Shown: positions 17,881 through 26,957 of the stretch, one piece after another | Numbering within the stretch: the first letter of the stretch is position 1 | How the letters are laid out: each line of letters starts with the position of its first letter | DNA from: Devosia sp. 67-54 | GTDB taxonomy: Bacteria; Pseudomonadota; Alphaproteobacteria; Rhizobiales; Devosiaceae | Direction of reading: 5' to 3' | Length of the DNA: 64,000 nucleotides | NCBI RefSeq assembly: GCF_001899075.1 | Contig: NZ_MKVA01000005.1 | Location: 124,001 to 188,000, forward strand | Made by a program: the position numbers and the translations under genes | The notes under the pieces: model-generated | The model's database searches: none | The model's input: only the letters and a program-made list of their open reading frames with translations | What the model was told of the DNA's origin: nothing

Positions 17881-18990
17881 ATGGCGAAAGCACACCCAGC
17901 CGCATTGGATAAGGAAGACGCTAAGCCATCGAGAGTCAGTCAGGCAGATATTCCAAGTTTGACCCTGCAGAACTCCGAGAAGGTTGCGTTCGCGATATGG
18001 GATAACTTTGCCGGGAAGGGGGCCGCACCACACAACGTCGCCTTGGCACTGGGACTTAGTCCCACTAGTGGCGGTTGGAGAATGCTTTGTGGCGCATCAA
18101 TTGCGTATGGCCTCACGGATGGCGGATACAATGCCGCTATGATCACGTTGACAGAGTTGGGCCGGCGGATGGTTGCCCCAACATTAGAGGGCGATGACGC
18201 CGCTGCACGGCAAGAAGCTGTGCTGAGGCCAAAGCTTCCTCGAGAGTTTTTCAAGCAATATGACCGGGCAAAATTCCCGCGAGATGAGATTGCTGCGAAC
18301 GTGCTTGTAGGAATGGGCATGCCAAAGGAGCGCGCGTCGGACCTTGTCTCGCTGCTAAGGCAGAATGGGACATATGTCGGGTTCATCCGGGAAACCAAGA
18401 CAGGCCCATTTGTTGCTTTGGACGGTGCTAACCAACCCACTCCGGCGGCTGCTGATCCGGAGGATGCAAGCGATGGAACCGTCGCTCCGGCAGAGCGTGT
18501 AAACGTCGTTGATTCCATTCCGACGGGTGAGGTCAGGCAGACAACGGCCCTGGCGACGCCTCAAACCAACAAGGTGTTTATCACACATGGAAAGAACACC
18601 AAGATAATGGAGCAGATTAAGAAGCTTGTGACGTTGGGCGGCTTCGACCCTGTTGTTGCCGTGGAACAACAAACAACAGCGAAGCCGCTTCCGTCGAAAG
18701 TAATGGATGCGATGCGGGGGTGCTCGGCCTCAATCATCCACGTCGGGTCAGAAGGCATACTCACCGATGTAAATGGGATACCCCACCCCCAAATCAATCC
18801 CAACGTGCTGATAGAGATCGGGGCATCCATGGCGCTATACGACAACAAGTTCATTTTAGTTGTCGAAGATGGGGTTGACCTGCCCTCCAATCTGCAGGGG
18901 CTATATCAGTCGCGCTATCAGGGCGACTCAATTGAACTCGATGCGGGCATGAAGATACTTGAAGCCCTTAGGGGCCTAGGAAAGCCTTAA
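17881..18990 (+). CDS. Winged-helix/TIR-like domain protein, putative defence gene
   Basis: A 369-residue cytoplasmic protein. Residues about 25-180 look like a winged-helix module of the kind seen at the N-terminus of defence proteins (VAFAIWDNFAGKGAAPHNVA; ITLTELGRRMVAPTLEGDD). Residues 181-230 are a low-complexity linker. Residues 231-345 match the TIR-like nucleotide-binding fold (PF10137 type): KVFITHGKNTKIMEQIKKLV, then CSASIIHVGSE, and NPNVLIEIGASMALYDNKFI, which holds the likely catalytic glutamate. Such domains cleave NAD in CBASS-type and related systems. The gene has lower GC than its neighbours, which suggests transfer. No cyclase or SIR2 partner is nearby, so it may act alone. 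Confidence 0.75.
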   Translation: MAKAHPAALDKEDAKPSRVSQADIPSLTLQNSEKVAFAIWDNFAGKGAAPHNVALALGLSPTSGGWRMLCGASIAYGLTDGGYNAAMITLTELGRRMVAPTLEGDDAAARQEAVLRPKLPREFFKQYDRAKFPRDEIAANVLVGMGMPKERASDLVSLLRQNGTYVGFIRETKTGPFVALDGANQPTPAAADPEDASDGTVAPAERVNVVDSIPTGEVRQTTALATPQTNKVFITHGKNTKIMEQIKKLVTLGGFDPVVAVEQQTTAKPLPSKVMDAMRGCSASIIHVGSEGILTDVNGIPHPQINPNVLIEIGASMALYDNKFILVVEDGVDLPSNLQGLYQSRYQGDSIELDAGMKILEALRGLGKP

Positions 18991-19050
18991 GTAGTGCGAA
19001 TTTAGAACGGCATTGCGTTCGGCGCGCAGAGAGCGCGGCGTGGGAGACAT

Positions 19051-19436
19051 ATGGTGGGGAAAACACTACTCGAAATCGGGCAGGTTGCTGTCGCCGCAGG
19101 CGGCGTCCCATACGACGATGCTGCTCGTGCAAGACTATCTAAGCAACTCGACTACGCGGCGTCCCGCTTCGATAGCTACGAAGGTGAGCGAGCCAAACTA
19201 CTAAAGCTTGCGTTGTCCATACTAGGATTCGGCGGCCTGTCGAGGTTGCGCCGTTCGACCTCCTCAGCATGTGTGACATCCTCTTCGAACTCTCGGAAAT
19301 GCTACAAGCGGCAAATGGGCGGGCGCGGATAGATTCGCGGAAGATGGTCTTCATGTTCAGTCGGATATTCGCATACAAGCGGCGTCTCAATGCCCTGCAA
19401 CGACTTGGTGAGGCGATCGCAGTTGCCCGCTCCTGA
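19051..19436 (+). pseudogene. Frameshifted small gene in the low-GC island
   Basis: One frame from ATG 19051 gives MVGKTLLEIGQVAVAAGGVP through LKLALSILGFGG. Around 19235-19245 the protein-like sequence passes to another frame, giving VAPFDLLSMCDILFELSEML and continuing to RLNALQRLGEAIAVARS with a stop at 19434-19436. A single deleted base would explain the switch, restoring about 128 residues of a helical protein. No family is recognised. It could be the remnant or error-carrying partner of the upstream TIR-like gene. Confidence 0.45.
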
Positions 19437-19610
19437 GTTCTGCAGTTGTGTCCGACTTGGGTCGAATTGATGAGCGAAGGGGTGCGCTAGTTTGGACGAG
19501 GTGAGGCTGGTTAGCGTGGCCGCCGCTCTTCGAAGGCGGCGCCGTCGCGGGGAGGAGTCCTCTTCGCAGTCGAAGGGTGCCGGCCAGGAGTCCGTGCGTT
19601 GAGAGAGGCG

Positions 19611-19634
19611 GATTCCCGCCTTCGCGGGAATGAC
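19611..19634. repeat. REP palindrome, ATTCCCGC family
   Basis: ATTCCCGC, a short centre, GCGGGAAT and a trailing GAC. This is a single half unit on the 3' side of the GIY-YIG gene; the other side carries a full inverted pair. Confidence 0.8.
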
Positions 19635-19669
19635 GTTGTGGAGAGGTTGGTGCCTTGAGAGGGGGGCGG

Positions 19670-19966
19670 TCAGGGGACGATCAAGGGGAAGAGGTCGTCC
19701 CAGTTGGGGTTCATTTGTTCGATGAGCCTGATCTTCCAGGCGCGGTTCCATTTCTTGAGTTGTTTTTCGCGGGCGATGGCCGGTTCGGCGAATTCGAGCC
19801 ATTCGTACCAGACGAGGCGGTGCACGCCGTAGCGGCGGGTGAAGCCCGGCACCAGGTCGTCGCGGTGGATGGAGATGCGCGTGACGAGGTTGCTGGTGAC
19901 GCCGATGTAGAGGGTGCCGTTCGGCTTGCTCGCGAGCATGTAGACGAAGAAGTGCTTCCCGCTCAT
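19670..19966 (-). CDS. GIY-YIG nuclease family protein
   Basis: A 98-residue single-domain nuclease: KHFFVYMLASKPNGTLYIGV holds the two-part GIY-YIG motif (VYM and YIG). The conserved arginine and glutamate follow in RISIHRDDL and AIAREKQLKKWNRAWKIRLI. The family includes YhbQ/UPF0213-type proteins with weak or structure-specific nuclease activity. The gene is enclosed by REP palindromes of one family on both sides, which suggests mobility or recombination with those repeats. The start at ATG 19966 is chosen over a longer frame without support. Confidence 0.85.
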   Translation of the reverse strand: MSGKHFFVYMLASKPNGTLYIGVTSNLVTRISIHRDDLVPGFTRRYGVHRLVWYEWLEFAEPAIAREKQLKKWNRAWKIRLIEQMNPNWDDLFPLIVP

Positions 19967-19980
19967 GGTACACACACTAC

Positions 19981-20059
19981 GTCATTCCCGCGCAGGCGGG
20001 AATCCAGAGCCTGGCACCGTGCGTGGGGAGAGGTGGATTCCCGCCTGCGCGGGAATGAC
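19981..20059. repeat. REPIN-like inverted pair, ATTCCCGC family
   Basis: GTCATTCCCGCGCAGGCGGG with AATCC at the left is mirrored by GGATTCCCGCCTGCGCGGGA with ATGAC at the right, separated by about 30 bases. Two REP palindromes in inverted orientation form a REPIN. It lies between the GIY-YIG start and the uvrB stop. Confidence 0.85.
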
Positions 20060-20096
20060 GTTGTGGGTGAGGCGAGGATGACAGGCGGGGGGCGGA

Positions 20097-22802
20097 CTAG
20101 TCCTCTGCCCCCTCTAGCGTATCCAGTTCCATCTCCCGCAGCCGCTTGATTTCGTCGCGGAGCCTTGCGGCGCGTTCGAACTCCAGATTCGTGGCGGCCT
20201 CTCGCATCTGCGTCTCCAGGTCCTTGATGACGGCGGCGAGGTTGGCGCCGACCTGGATTTCTTCTTTCCCGGACTTGTCCTTGCCGATGGAGATGGTGAC
20301 GTGGTCTTTTTCGTAGACGCTGTCGACGATCTCCTTGATGTTGGATTTGACCGATTGCGGTGTAATGCCGTTCGCCTGGTTGTAGGCGAGCTGCTTCTCG
20401 CGGCGGCGGTTGGTTTCGGCGAGGGCGCGGGCCATGGAGCCGGTTTCGCCGTCGGCGTAGAGGATGACGCGGCCGTCGACATTGCGGGCGGCGCGGCCGA
20501 TGGTCTGGATCAATGAGGTTTCCGAGCGCAGGAAGCCTTCCTTGTCGGCATCGAGGATGGCGACGAGGGCGCATTCGGGGATGTCGAGGCCTTCGCGCAA
20601 GAGGTTGATGCCCACCAGCACGTCGAAGGCGCCGAGGCGGAGGTCGCGGATGATCTCGATGCGCTCGATGGTGTCGATGTCGGAGTGCATGTAGCGGACG
20701 CGGATGCCCTGCTCGTGCATATATTCGGTGAGGTCCTCCGCCATCTTCTTGGTGAGCACGGTGACGAGGGTGCGGTAGCCGGCTTTGGCGACCTGGCGGA
20801 TCTCGTCGACCACGTCGTCGACCTGGGTCTTGGCCGGGCGGATCTCGACCGGCGGATCGGTGAGGCCGGTGGGGCGGATGACCTGCTCGGCGAAGACGCC
20901 GCCGGCCTGCTCCATCTCCCAGGCGCCGGGGGTGGCGCTGACATAGACGGTCTGCGGGCGCATGGCGTTCCACTCCTCGAAGCGGAGCGGGCGGTTGTCC
21001 ATGCAGGAGGGCAGGCGGAAGCCGTATTCGGCCAGCGTCGCCTTGCGGCGAAGGTCGCCGCGATACATGGCGCCGAGCTGGCCGATGGTGACGTGGCTCT
21101 CGTCGACGAAGACGAGGGCGTTGTCGGGCAGGTATTCGAACAGCGTCGGCGGCGGCTCGCCCGGCTTGCGGCCGGAGAAATAGCGCGAATAGTTCTCGAT
21201 GCCGGCGCAGGAGCCGGTGGCCTCCATCATCTCGAGGTCGAAGAGCGAACGCTGTTCCAGCCGCTGCGCCTCGAGGAAGCGGCCGGCGCCGTTGAGCTCC
21301 TGCAGGCGGCCGGCCAGCTCCTTCTTGATCTCGCGGATGGCGCCGGTGAGGGTGGCGCGCGGCGTGACGTAGTGCGAATTGGCGAAGACGCGGATGAAGA
21401 GCAGGTCGGAGCTTTTCTTGCCGGTGAGCGGATCGAATTCGGAGATGGATTCGATCTCGTTGCCGAACAGGGTGATGCGCCAGGCGGCGTCCTCGTAGTG
21501 GGCGGGGAACAGCTCGATGGTGTCGCCGCGCACGCGGAAGGTGCCGCGCACAAAGCCGGTGTCGCCGCGCTTGTACTGCAGCTGGGTGAGGTTGCGCAGC
21601 AGGTCGCGCTGGTCGATGGTCTGGCCCTTCCGCAGGTCGAAGGTCATGGCGGTGTAGTCTTCGACCGAGCCGATGCCGTAGATGCAGCTCACCGAGGCGA
21701 CGATGATGACGTCGTCGCGTTCGAGCAGAGCGCGCGTCGCCGCGTGGCGCATGCGGTCGATCTGCTCGTTGATGGTGGATTCCTTCTCGATATAGGTGTC
21801 GGTGCGCGGCACGTAGGCTTCGGGCTGGTAGTAGTCGTAATAGGAGACGAAGTACTCCACCGCGTTCTCGGGGAAGAACGATTTGAACTCGCCGTAGAGC
21901 TGGGCGGCGAGGGTCTTGTTCGGCGCCAGGATGAGGGCAGGGCGCTGCGTGCGCATGATGGTCTGCGCCATGGTGTAGGTCTTGCCCGAGCCGGTGACGC
22001 CGAGCAGCACCTGGTCGGTCTCGCCATTGCCGACGCCCTCGACCAGTTCGGCGATGGCGGTGGGCTGGTCGCCGGCGGGGGCCAGCGGCGACATCAGCTT
22101 GAACGGGATGCCGCCCTCGGATTTTTCGCGCGGCGCCGGGCGATGCGGCATCCAGGCGGTGTTGCCCTCGACCTCCTTGCGGCCGTGCAGGATGATGTCC
22201 TCGAGGGCCTTCACCGTGGCGGAGATGCCGACGGTCTGGGCGTTGCTGAGGTCCTGGCCGGGGAGCTTCACCTTGCGGCCCGAGCCGGAGCCGGGAACTT
22301 TGGCCTTCGCGGTCGTCGTCGCGGTCTCGAGGGCGCCGCGCATCTGCGCCATCACCGCCGGGTCCTTGGCGGCGGCGCGGGAGAGGTCGCGGGCGGTCAG
22401 GGCTTTTTGCGAGGGCATGTGGCCGAAGCCGGCCTGCTGCTGTTCGCCGAAGCCGTCGAGGTTGGTCGGGCGGATGACGGAGTTGGCCTTCGACTTGGGC
22501 GATTTGAGGCTCATGCCGGTGGCGGCGGAGCGCTTGCCCTTGCCGGTGTCGACGATGAGGCCTTCGGCTTCGGCCTGTTCGAGCGCGGCGCTCTTCTGCG
22601 CCTTCAGTTTCTGAGGCGTGAGCTTGCCGGGATTGCCGGCGGCTTCGGCGGCGCGGCGGGCGGCGTTGTCGAGGGCGCGCTTGTTCTTCAGCCGCTCCTG
22701 CGGCAGGCGCTTGCCCAGCCGCTCGTCCTCGGCCTTCTCGATCTCGCCGATGAAGTCGTCGATGGAAAAGGCGGACTGGTTCTCGGACTTGCTGGACGGC
22801 AT
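20097..22802 (-). CDS. uvrB: Excinuclease ABC subunit B with N-terminal extension
   Basis: UvrB is the DNA-scanning helicase-like subunit of nucleotide excision repair. From ATG 22802 the product has 901 residues, about 230 more than E. coli UvrB. The extra N-terminus is charged and low complexity, as in other Hyphomicrobiales. The core starts near residue 233 ([18 protein letters not shown]), with Walker A GVTGSGKT at 268-275, the beta-hairpin [20 protein letters not shown], the DEAD-like [11 protein letters not shown], motif [21 protein letters not shown] and a C-terminal UVR motif [21 protein letters not shown] at 22838 could start it 12 codons earlier; neither start has a clear ribosome site. 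Confidence 0.95.
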   Translation of the reverse strand: MPSSKSENQSAFSIDDFIGEIEKAEDERLGKRLPQERLKNKRALDNAARRAAEAAGNPGKLTPQKLKAQKSAALEQAEAEGLIVDTGKGKRSAATGMSLKSPKSKANSVIRPTNLDGFGEQQQAGFGHMPSQKALTARDLSRAAAKDPAVMAQMRGALETATTTAKAKVPGSGSGRKVKLPGQDLSNAQTVGISATVKALEDIILHGRKEVEGNTAWMPHRPAPREKSEGGIPFKLMSPLAPAGDQPTAIAELVEGVGNGETDQVLLGVTGSGKTYTMAQTIMRTQRPALILAPNKTLAAQLYGEFKSFFPENAVEYFVSYYDYYQPEAYVPRTDTYIEKESTINEQIDRMRHAATRALLERDDVIIVASVSCIYGIGSVEDYTAMTFDLRKGQTIDQRDLLRNLTQLQYKRGDTGFVRGTFRVRGDTIELFPAHYEDAAWRITLFGNEIESISEFDPLTGKKSSDLLFIRVFANSHYVTPRATLTGAIREIKKELAGRLQELNGAGRFLEAQRLEQRSLFDLEMMEATGSCAGIENYSRYFSGRKPGEPPPTLFEYLPDNALVFVDESHVTIGQLGAMYRGDLRRKATLAEYGFRLPSCMDNRPLRFEEWNAMRPQTVYVSATPGAWEMEQAGGVFAEQVIRPTGLTDPPVEIRPAKTQVDDVVDEIRQVAKAGYRTLVTVLTKKMAEDLTEYMHEQGIRVRYMHSDIDTIERIEIIRDLRLGAFDVLVGINLLREGLDIPECALVAILDADKEGFLRSETSLIQTIGRAARNVDGRVILYADGETGSMARALAETNRRREKQLAYNQANGITPQSVKSNIKEIVDSVYEKDHVTISIGKDKSGKEEIQVGANLAAVIKDLETQMREAATNLEFERAARLRDEIKRLREMELDTLEGAED

Positions 22803-23020
22803 GCGGAGCGCTCGCGGACGGTCTTTCGGTGCAGGCACCTTAGATAGGTACCCCGCCAGAAAATGTCAGTGGGACGATGAGTCCCCCCTCCTAGCACAGG
22901 CGGAACGGAGAGGGAACGGGAGTCTCGCGTGTCGCGGGCAACGCCGCCAAGCGGCAATAGAGCGCGTGATATACTTGACACATCGTGCGGCCGGCGGGAC
23001 ACAGGTGGCAGGGAGACTTT

Positions 23021-24121
23021 GTGACTATTTCCGACGATATTGTCGATCGCATCTACGAGGCTGCCGCGATCCCGGAATTGTGGCCGCAGGTCTTGCGCAG
23101 CATGGCCGACGAGACGCACGCGCCGGCGGCGGCGCTGCTGGCCTTCGGGGCCGACGGAGCGCGCTACATTTCGACGCCGAACTACGTCGAGGCGCTCGAT
23201 GATTTCGCGCACCGCGGCGCGACGTACGAGAACCGCCGGCCGGCGCGGCAGATCGCCAGCGGGCATGTCGGCTTCCAGCACGACCTCGAACTGTTCACGC
23301 AGGACGAGCTCGACGCCGACCTGATCTATCGCGACTTCATCACCAAGCACGGGTTCAAATGGTCGGCGGGGTCGGTGATCCTGACGCCGAGCGCCGACAT
23401 GCTGGTGTTCGACCTGACCAAGCGGCTGGCGGACGGGCCGTTCGTGCGCGCCGAGATGGAGCGGCTCGACCGCTACCGGCCGCACCTGGCGCGGGCGGCG
23501 CTGCTGGCGCACCGGCTGGGGCTGAAGGCAGCGCGGGCGGCGACCGATGCGCTCGAGATCATCGGCTTGCCGGCGGCGCTGGTCGGCGGCGGGGGGCGGG
23601 TGCTGAGCGCCAATCCCGGATTCGCGCGGCTGGCGCCGCGGGTGCGCATCGGAGCGCTCGACCGGGTGTCGTTCGGCACGCCGCGCTCGGACCAGCTGCT
23701 GGTCGAGGCGCTCGGCCAGCTCGGCGGGCCGCAGGCGACCAGCGTGCGCTCCATCCCGATCCCGGCCAGCGCCGGCGCCGATGCGCTGATCGCGCATCTG
23801 GTGCCGGTGCGGCGGGCGGCCAACGACGTGTTCGCGCGCGCCGCGGGGCTGCTGATGATCACCAGCGTGACGCGGCCGGAACTGCCGATGGCCGACGTGC
23901 TGACCGGGCTGTTCGACCTGACGCCGGCGGAGGCGCGCGTGGCGCGCGGCGTGGCCTCGGCGCTGGGGGTGGACGAGATGGCGGCGGCCTACGGGCTGTC
24001 GCGCGAGACGGTGCGCACGCAGCTCAAATCGGTGATGGCCAAGACCGGCACCAGCCGGCAGGCCGAACTGGCGCTGCTGCTGAGCGGCGCCAGCGGGGTG
24101 CACACGCCGACGCTGGGGTAG
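23021..24121 (+). CDS. LuxR-family transcriptional regulator
   Basis: A 366-residue regulator with a large N-terminal sensor region of unknown ligand, beginning VTISDDIVDRIYEAAAIPEL, and a C-terminal LuxR helix-turn-helix (LTPAEARVARGVASALGVDE, MAAAYGLSRETVRTQLKSVM, AKTGTSRQAELA). GGGAGA lies four bases before GTG 23021, which I take as the start. No inducer synthase or two-component partner is adjacent. It is similar in plan to the regulator at 51353. Confidence 0.85.
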   Translation: MTISDDIVDRIYEAAAIPELWPQVLRSMADETHAPAAALLAFGADGARYISTPNYVEALDDFAHRGATYENRRPARQIASGHVGFQHDLELFTQDELDADLIYRDFITKHGFKWSAGSVILTPSADMLVFDLTKRLADGPFVRAEMERLDRYRPHLARAALLAHRLGLKAARAATDALEIIGLPAALVGGGGRVLSANPGFARLAPRVRIGALDRVSFGTPRSDQLLVEALGQLGGPQATSVRSIPIPASAGADALIAHLVPVRRAANDVFARAAGLLMITSVTRPELPMADVLTGLFDLTPAEARVARGVASALGVDEMAAAYGLSRETVRTQLKSVMAKTGTSRQAELALLLSGASGVHTPTLG

Positions 24122-24148
24122 GGGCGAGACGTAGAAGCCGGTTCTTGT

Positions 24149-24212
24149 GGCCGCCCCCTCCACCATGCTTCGCACGGTCCCCCTCCCCCGTAGACGGGAG
24201 AGGATCGCCGAC
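24149..24212. repeat. Intergenic repeat, CCCCCTCCACC family
   Basis: GGCCGCCCCCTCCACCATGC, TTCGCA, then CCCCCTCCCCCG and CGGGAGAGGATCGCCGA. Two more copies lie at 25207 and 33363. The arms fold into two small hairpins. Confidence 0.7.
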
Positions 24213-24355
24213 CGGGAGACGGTGCGGCGCAACGCGGCGTGTCAGTTTCGAGCGATGCCGTTCACCGGGCGTTAGGAGCAGCGGCGGAGTTCGGTTGCGC
24301 GGGCGCGAGGCCGCCCTTACGCAGGGATGCGTAGATTTTGGGGCTTGGCGCGACG

Positions 24356-24853
24356 ATGAAGGCTGCGGTTCTCGGGGTGATGGCACTCACGCTCATGGCG
24401 CTGCCGCTCGGCGGCTGCAGCTCGATGCTGGGCAGCAGCTACGGCACGAGCGGCAAGGTGGCGTCGGCCGACCTGCCGAGCATCGGCGACATGACCGCCG
24501 ACGCGGCGCTGGTGGATGCGCGCAGCCATTTCAGGAACAACGATTTCGGCTACTCGGCCGCCCTGTACAAGAAGGTGGTGGAGCTGAGTCCGAAGGATCC
24601 GCAGGGCTATGTGGGGCTGGGCGCCTCGTATGACCGGCTCGGGCGGTTCGATCTGTCGGACCGGGTGTATGCGTCGCTGTACCGGCTGTCGGGCGGCACG
24701 GCGCAGTACTACAACAATCTCGGCTATTCCTATCTGCTGCGGGGCAACCTGACGCAGGCGCTGGCCAATTTCCGCCAGGCCAAGGCGCTGGCGCCGGACA
24801 ATGCGGTGGTGGCGAACAACCTCGCGATGCTGGCGAACGCCAGGGCGACGTGA
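24356..24853 (+). CDS. tadD: TPR lipoprotein, TadD-like
   Basis: A 165-residue lipoprotein with signal MKAAVLGVMALTLMALPLGG followed by Cys (lipobox LGGC). Tetratricopeptide repeats cover about residues 50-160 (NNDFGYSAALYKKVVELSPK; GYVGLGASYDRLGRF; YNNLGYSYLLRGNLTQALAN). In Tad pilus loci TadD is such a lipoprotein and helps assemble the secretin. The nearby cpaC and cpaB on the other strand support that reading, but a general TPR lipoprotein is possible. It is on its own strand, not in their operon. Confidence 0.75.
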   Translation: MKAAVLGVMALTLMALPLGGCSSMLGSSYGTSGKVASADLPSIGDMTADAALVDARSHFRNNDFGYSAALYKKVVELSPKDPQGYVGLGASYDRLGRFDLSDRVYASLYRLSGGTAQYYNNLGYSYLLRGNLTQALANFRQAKALAPDNAVVANNLAMLANARAT

Positions 24854-24981
24854 GCGCGGCGGCGAGACTCCCGGCGACGTGATCGGGCGGCCGGATTTTC
24901 AGGTTTCATTGCCGGAGTGCATTGCGTAGCCTCCCCAGGGCGCGACGGCAAAGCCGCGCTGCAGGTCAAAGGAGAGCCACC

Positions 24982-25176
24982 ATGCTGAAGGTCATCGAAG
25001 TCCTCGCCGAGTCCGACAAGAGCTGGGAGGCGGCAGCGGCCAACGCGGTTGCCGACGCGGCCAAGACCGTGCGCGGGATCAAGTCGATCAACGTGAAGAA
25101 TTTCCAGGCCACGGTCGAGAACGGCAAGATCACCAAGTACCGGATCAACGCGAAGATCGCGTTCGCGCTGGAGTAG
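24982..25176 (+). CDS. Dodecin-family flavin-binding protein
   Basis: A 64-residue protein with GGAGAG upstream, beginning MLKVIEVLAESDKSWEAAAA and containing the dodecin core VRGIKSINVKNFQATVENGK and YRINAKIAFALE. Dodecins form dodecamers that store and photoprotect flavins. The length and the single beta-alpha-beta-beta pattern fit exactly. Confidence 0.93.
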   Translation: MLKVIEVLAESDKSWEAAAANAVADAAKTVRGIKSINVKNFQATVENGKITKYRINAKIAFALE

Positions 25177-25206
25177 GGGAGGCGCGGGCGGCCCCACGTT
25201 CAGTGT

Positions 25207-25276
25207 TTGTGGCCGCCCCCTCCACCATGCTTCGCATGGTCTGTCTCCCCCGCAAGCGGGAGAGGATCGCCGAGTG
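25207..25276. repeat. Intergenic repeat, CCCCCTCCACC family
   Basis: A second copy of the element at 24149, again with a GCTTCGC hairpin and CCCCCGCAAGCGGGAGAGGA. It separates dodecin from the convergent pilus lipoprotein gene. Confidence 0.7.
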
Positions 25277-25323
25277 CGGGATCGTGCCGCGGCCCTCTCC
25301 CGGAGGGGACGACGACTGATGTT

Positions 25324-25566
25324 CTAGTCGGCGGCGGAGCTTGCCGGGGCGGCGAGGACGTTGCCGTTCCTGCCGAGGCCGGCGGTGGAGAGCATCGAGC
25401 GCTTCGAGGGGTTGATGGTTTCGGCCTCGAGATTGGCGGCGACGGCGTTGCCGGCGCGGAAGGAGACGCGGTCGGTGTGCTGGGCGTAGTCGTAGGCGCA
25501 GCCGGCGAGCGGCGCGGTGGCGACGGCCATCAGCAGGAAGGCGGCGGCGGTGAGAGTGGGTTTCAT
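25324..25566 (-). CDS. Tad pilus locus lipoprotein
   Basis: An 80-residue protein with signal MKPTLTAAAFLLMAVATAPL, lipobox LAGC, then YDYAQHTDRVSFRAGNAVAA and NPSKRSMLSTAGLGRNGNVL. Small lipoproteins with this kind of sequence sit after cpaC in rhizobial pilus loci, in the place of CpaD. It is far shorter than CpaD (about 220 residues), so equating them is uncertain. Its ATG overlaps the cpaC TGA by one base, which shows it is the third gene of the cpaB-cpaC operon. Confidence 0.65.
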   Translation of the reverse strand: MKPTLTAAAFLLMAVATAPLAGCAYDYAQHTDRVSFRAGNAVAANLEAETINPSKRSMLSTAGLGRNGNVLAAPASSAAD

Positions 25567-26957
25567 CAATTGGTGCTGGTCCCGTCGCCGAGGTCGATGA
25601 TGTAGCCGTAGGGGCCGACGGCGCCGGCGCCGGACCGGAAAGCCTTCAGCATTTTCGGCGTCACCTCCATCTGGCCGAGGGCGAAGAACTCGGCGTCGTT
25701 GGCGGGCACGGTGCCGTCGAGGGGCGTCGCCAGCACCTGGCCGGGCGGGCTCGGCTGCACCAGGCGCGGCGTGACGATGACGACGAGCTCGGTCTCGTGC
25801 TTCTTGAAGCTCGAGGATTTGAACAGCGAGCCGAGGATGGGCACGTCGCCGAGCCAGGGCAACTGGTTCTGGCTGAGCTGGGTGTCGTTCTGGAGGAGGC
25901 CGGCGACCGAGAAGGACTGGCCGTCGCGCAATTCGACGGTGGCGTCGAGCGTGCGGGTGTTGAACACCGGATCGCCGGTGGCAGTGAAGCCGTTGATGCC
26001 GCTGACCTCGGGGGTCAGGTGGATCTGGATGCGGTCGCCGTCGAGCACCATTGGGGTGAAGACGAGGCGGACGCCGAAATCCTTGTAGCTCAGCGCCGCG
26101 GTGCCGTTGGAATCGGTGGTGCGGATGGGCACCTGGCCGCCGGCGAGGAAGCTCGCATTGACGCCCGAGAGGGTGGTGAGGTTGGGGTCGGCGAGGGTGC
26201 GCACGACGTGCTTGGCCTCGAGCGCGTTGATGGTGGCGTTGAGGCTGATGCCGCCGGAAATGACGCTGGTGATGAAGGACGAGAAGGAGGCGGCGTCGCC
26301 GGCGGGATTGGACGGGCCGCCATTGATGCTGGCGTTGAGCGGGCCGGCGCTGCCGCCCCACTGGATGCCGAGGTCGCGGCCGGCGTCGCGCTGCGCCTCG
26401 AGGATGCGGACCTCGAGATTGACCTGCTGGCCGCCGGTGAGGGTCATGGTGTTGATGACCGCCGGGCTGCCGTACTGGGCGACGATGTCGAGCACCTTCT
26501 GCATCGAATTGGCGTCGCCGACGGTGCCCGAGAGGGCGACGCGGCCGTTGACGGTGCGCACCTTGACGGCGGAGCCGGGCACGGCGGCCTTGATCGAGCG
26601 CTGCATGTCGGCGGTATCGGCGCCGACTTCGACGGCGAGCAGGCCGACCGGCGTGCCGGTGGCGGAATAGAGGTTGACGGTGGTGGTGCCGAAGGCGCGG
26701 CCGACGACATAGACCGAGCGGTCGGTGATGGGCTGGGCGTCGGCGATGGTGGGGTCGGCGGCGACGACCTTGCCGACCGGACCGGAGATGACCACGGTCA
26801 CCGCCTGCGACACCGGCAGGTTGATGCGCATCACCGAGGTGGTCGAGAGGTCGTAGGTGACGGTCTGCGCCGCGGCGGGCAGGGTGGCCAAGGACAGGAC
26901 GAGCAGGGCCCAGAGCAGGGCGAGGGGACGTCCGGTGAGGAAGCGGTGAGCGGTCAT
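25566..26957 (-). CDS. cpaC: Tad pilus secretin CpaC/RcpA
   Basis: The outer-membrane secretin channel of the Flp/Tad pilus. The 463-residue protein has a signal peptide ending LPAAAQ, a pilus-secretin N-terminal domain (VMRINLPVSQAVTVVISGPV), a BON-like module (VNGRVALSGTVGDANSMQKV) and the secretin core (VNLEVRILEAQRDAGRDLGI; FGVRLVFTPMVLDGDRIQIH; VPILGSLFKSSSFKKHETEL; VVIVTPRLVQP). It overlaps cpaB by 4 bases. Confidence 0.92.
   Translation of the reverse strand: MTAHRFLTGRPLALLWALLVLSLATLPAAAQTVTYDLSTTSVMRINLPVSQAVTVVISGPVGKVVAADPTIADAQPITDRSVYVVGRAFGTTTVNLYSATGTPVGLLAVEVGADTADMQRSIKAAVPGSAVKVRTVNGRVALSGTVGDANSMQKVLDIVAQYGSPAVINTMTLTGGQQVNLEVRILEAQRDAGRDLGIQWGGSAGPLNASINGGPSNPAGDAASFSSFITSVISGGISLNATINALEAKHVVRTLADPNLTTLSGVNASFLAGGQVPIRTTDSNGTAALSYKDFGVRLVFTPMVLDGDRIQIHLTPEVSGINGFTATGDPVFNTRTLDATVELRDGQSFSVAGLLQNDTQLSQNQLPWLGDVPILGSLFKSSSFKKHETELVVIVTPRLVQPSPPGQVLATPLDGTVPANDAEFFALGQMEVTPKMLKAFRSGAGAVGPYGYIIDLGDGTSTN

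Noticed and set aside
17881-18990. Complete Thoeris or CBASS system
   Set aside because: Only the TIR-like gene is present; no ThsA-type SIR2 protein, cyclase or further effector within the island.
20685-22847. Long plus-strand open frame of 720 codons
   Set aside because: Antisense to uvrB; low-complexity composition and no recognisable protein features.
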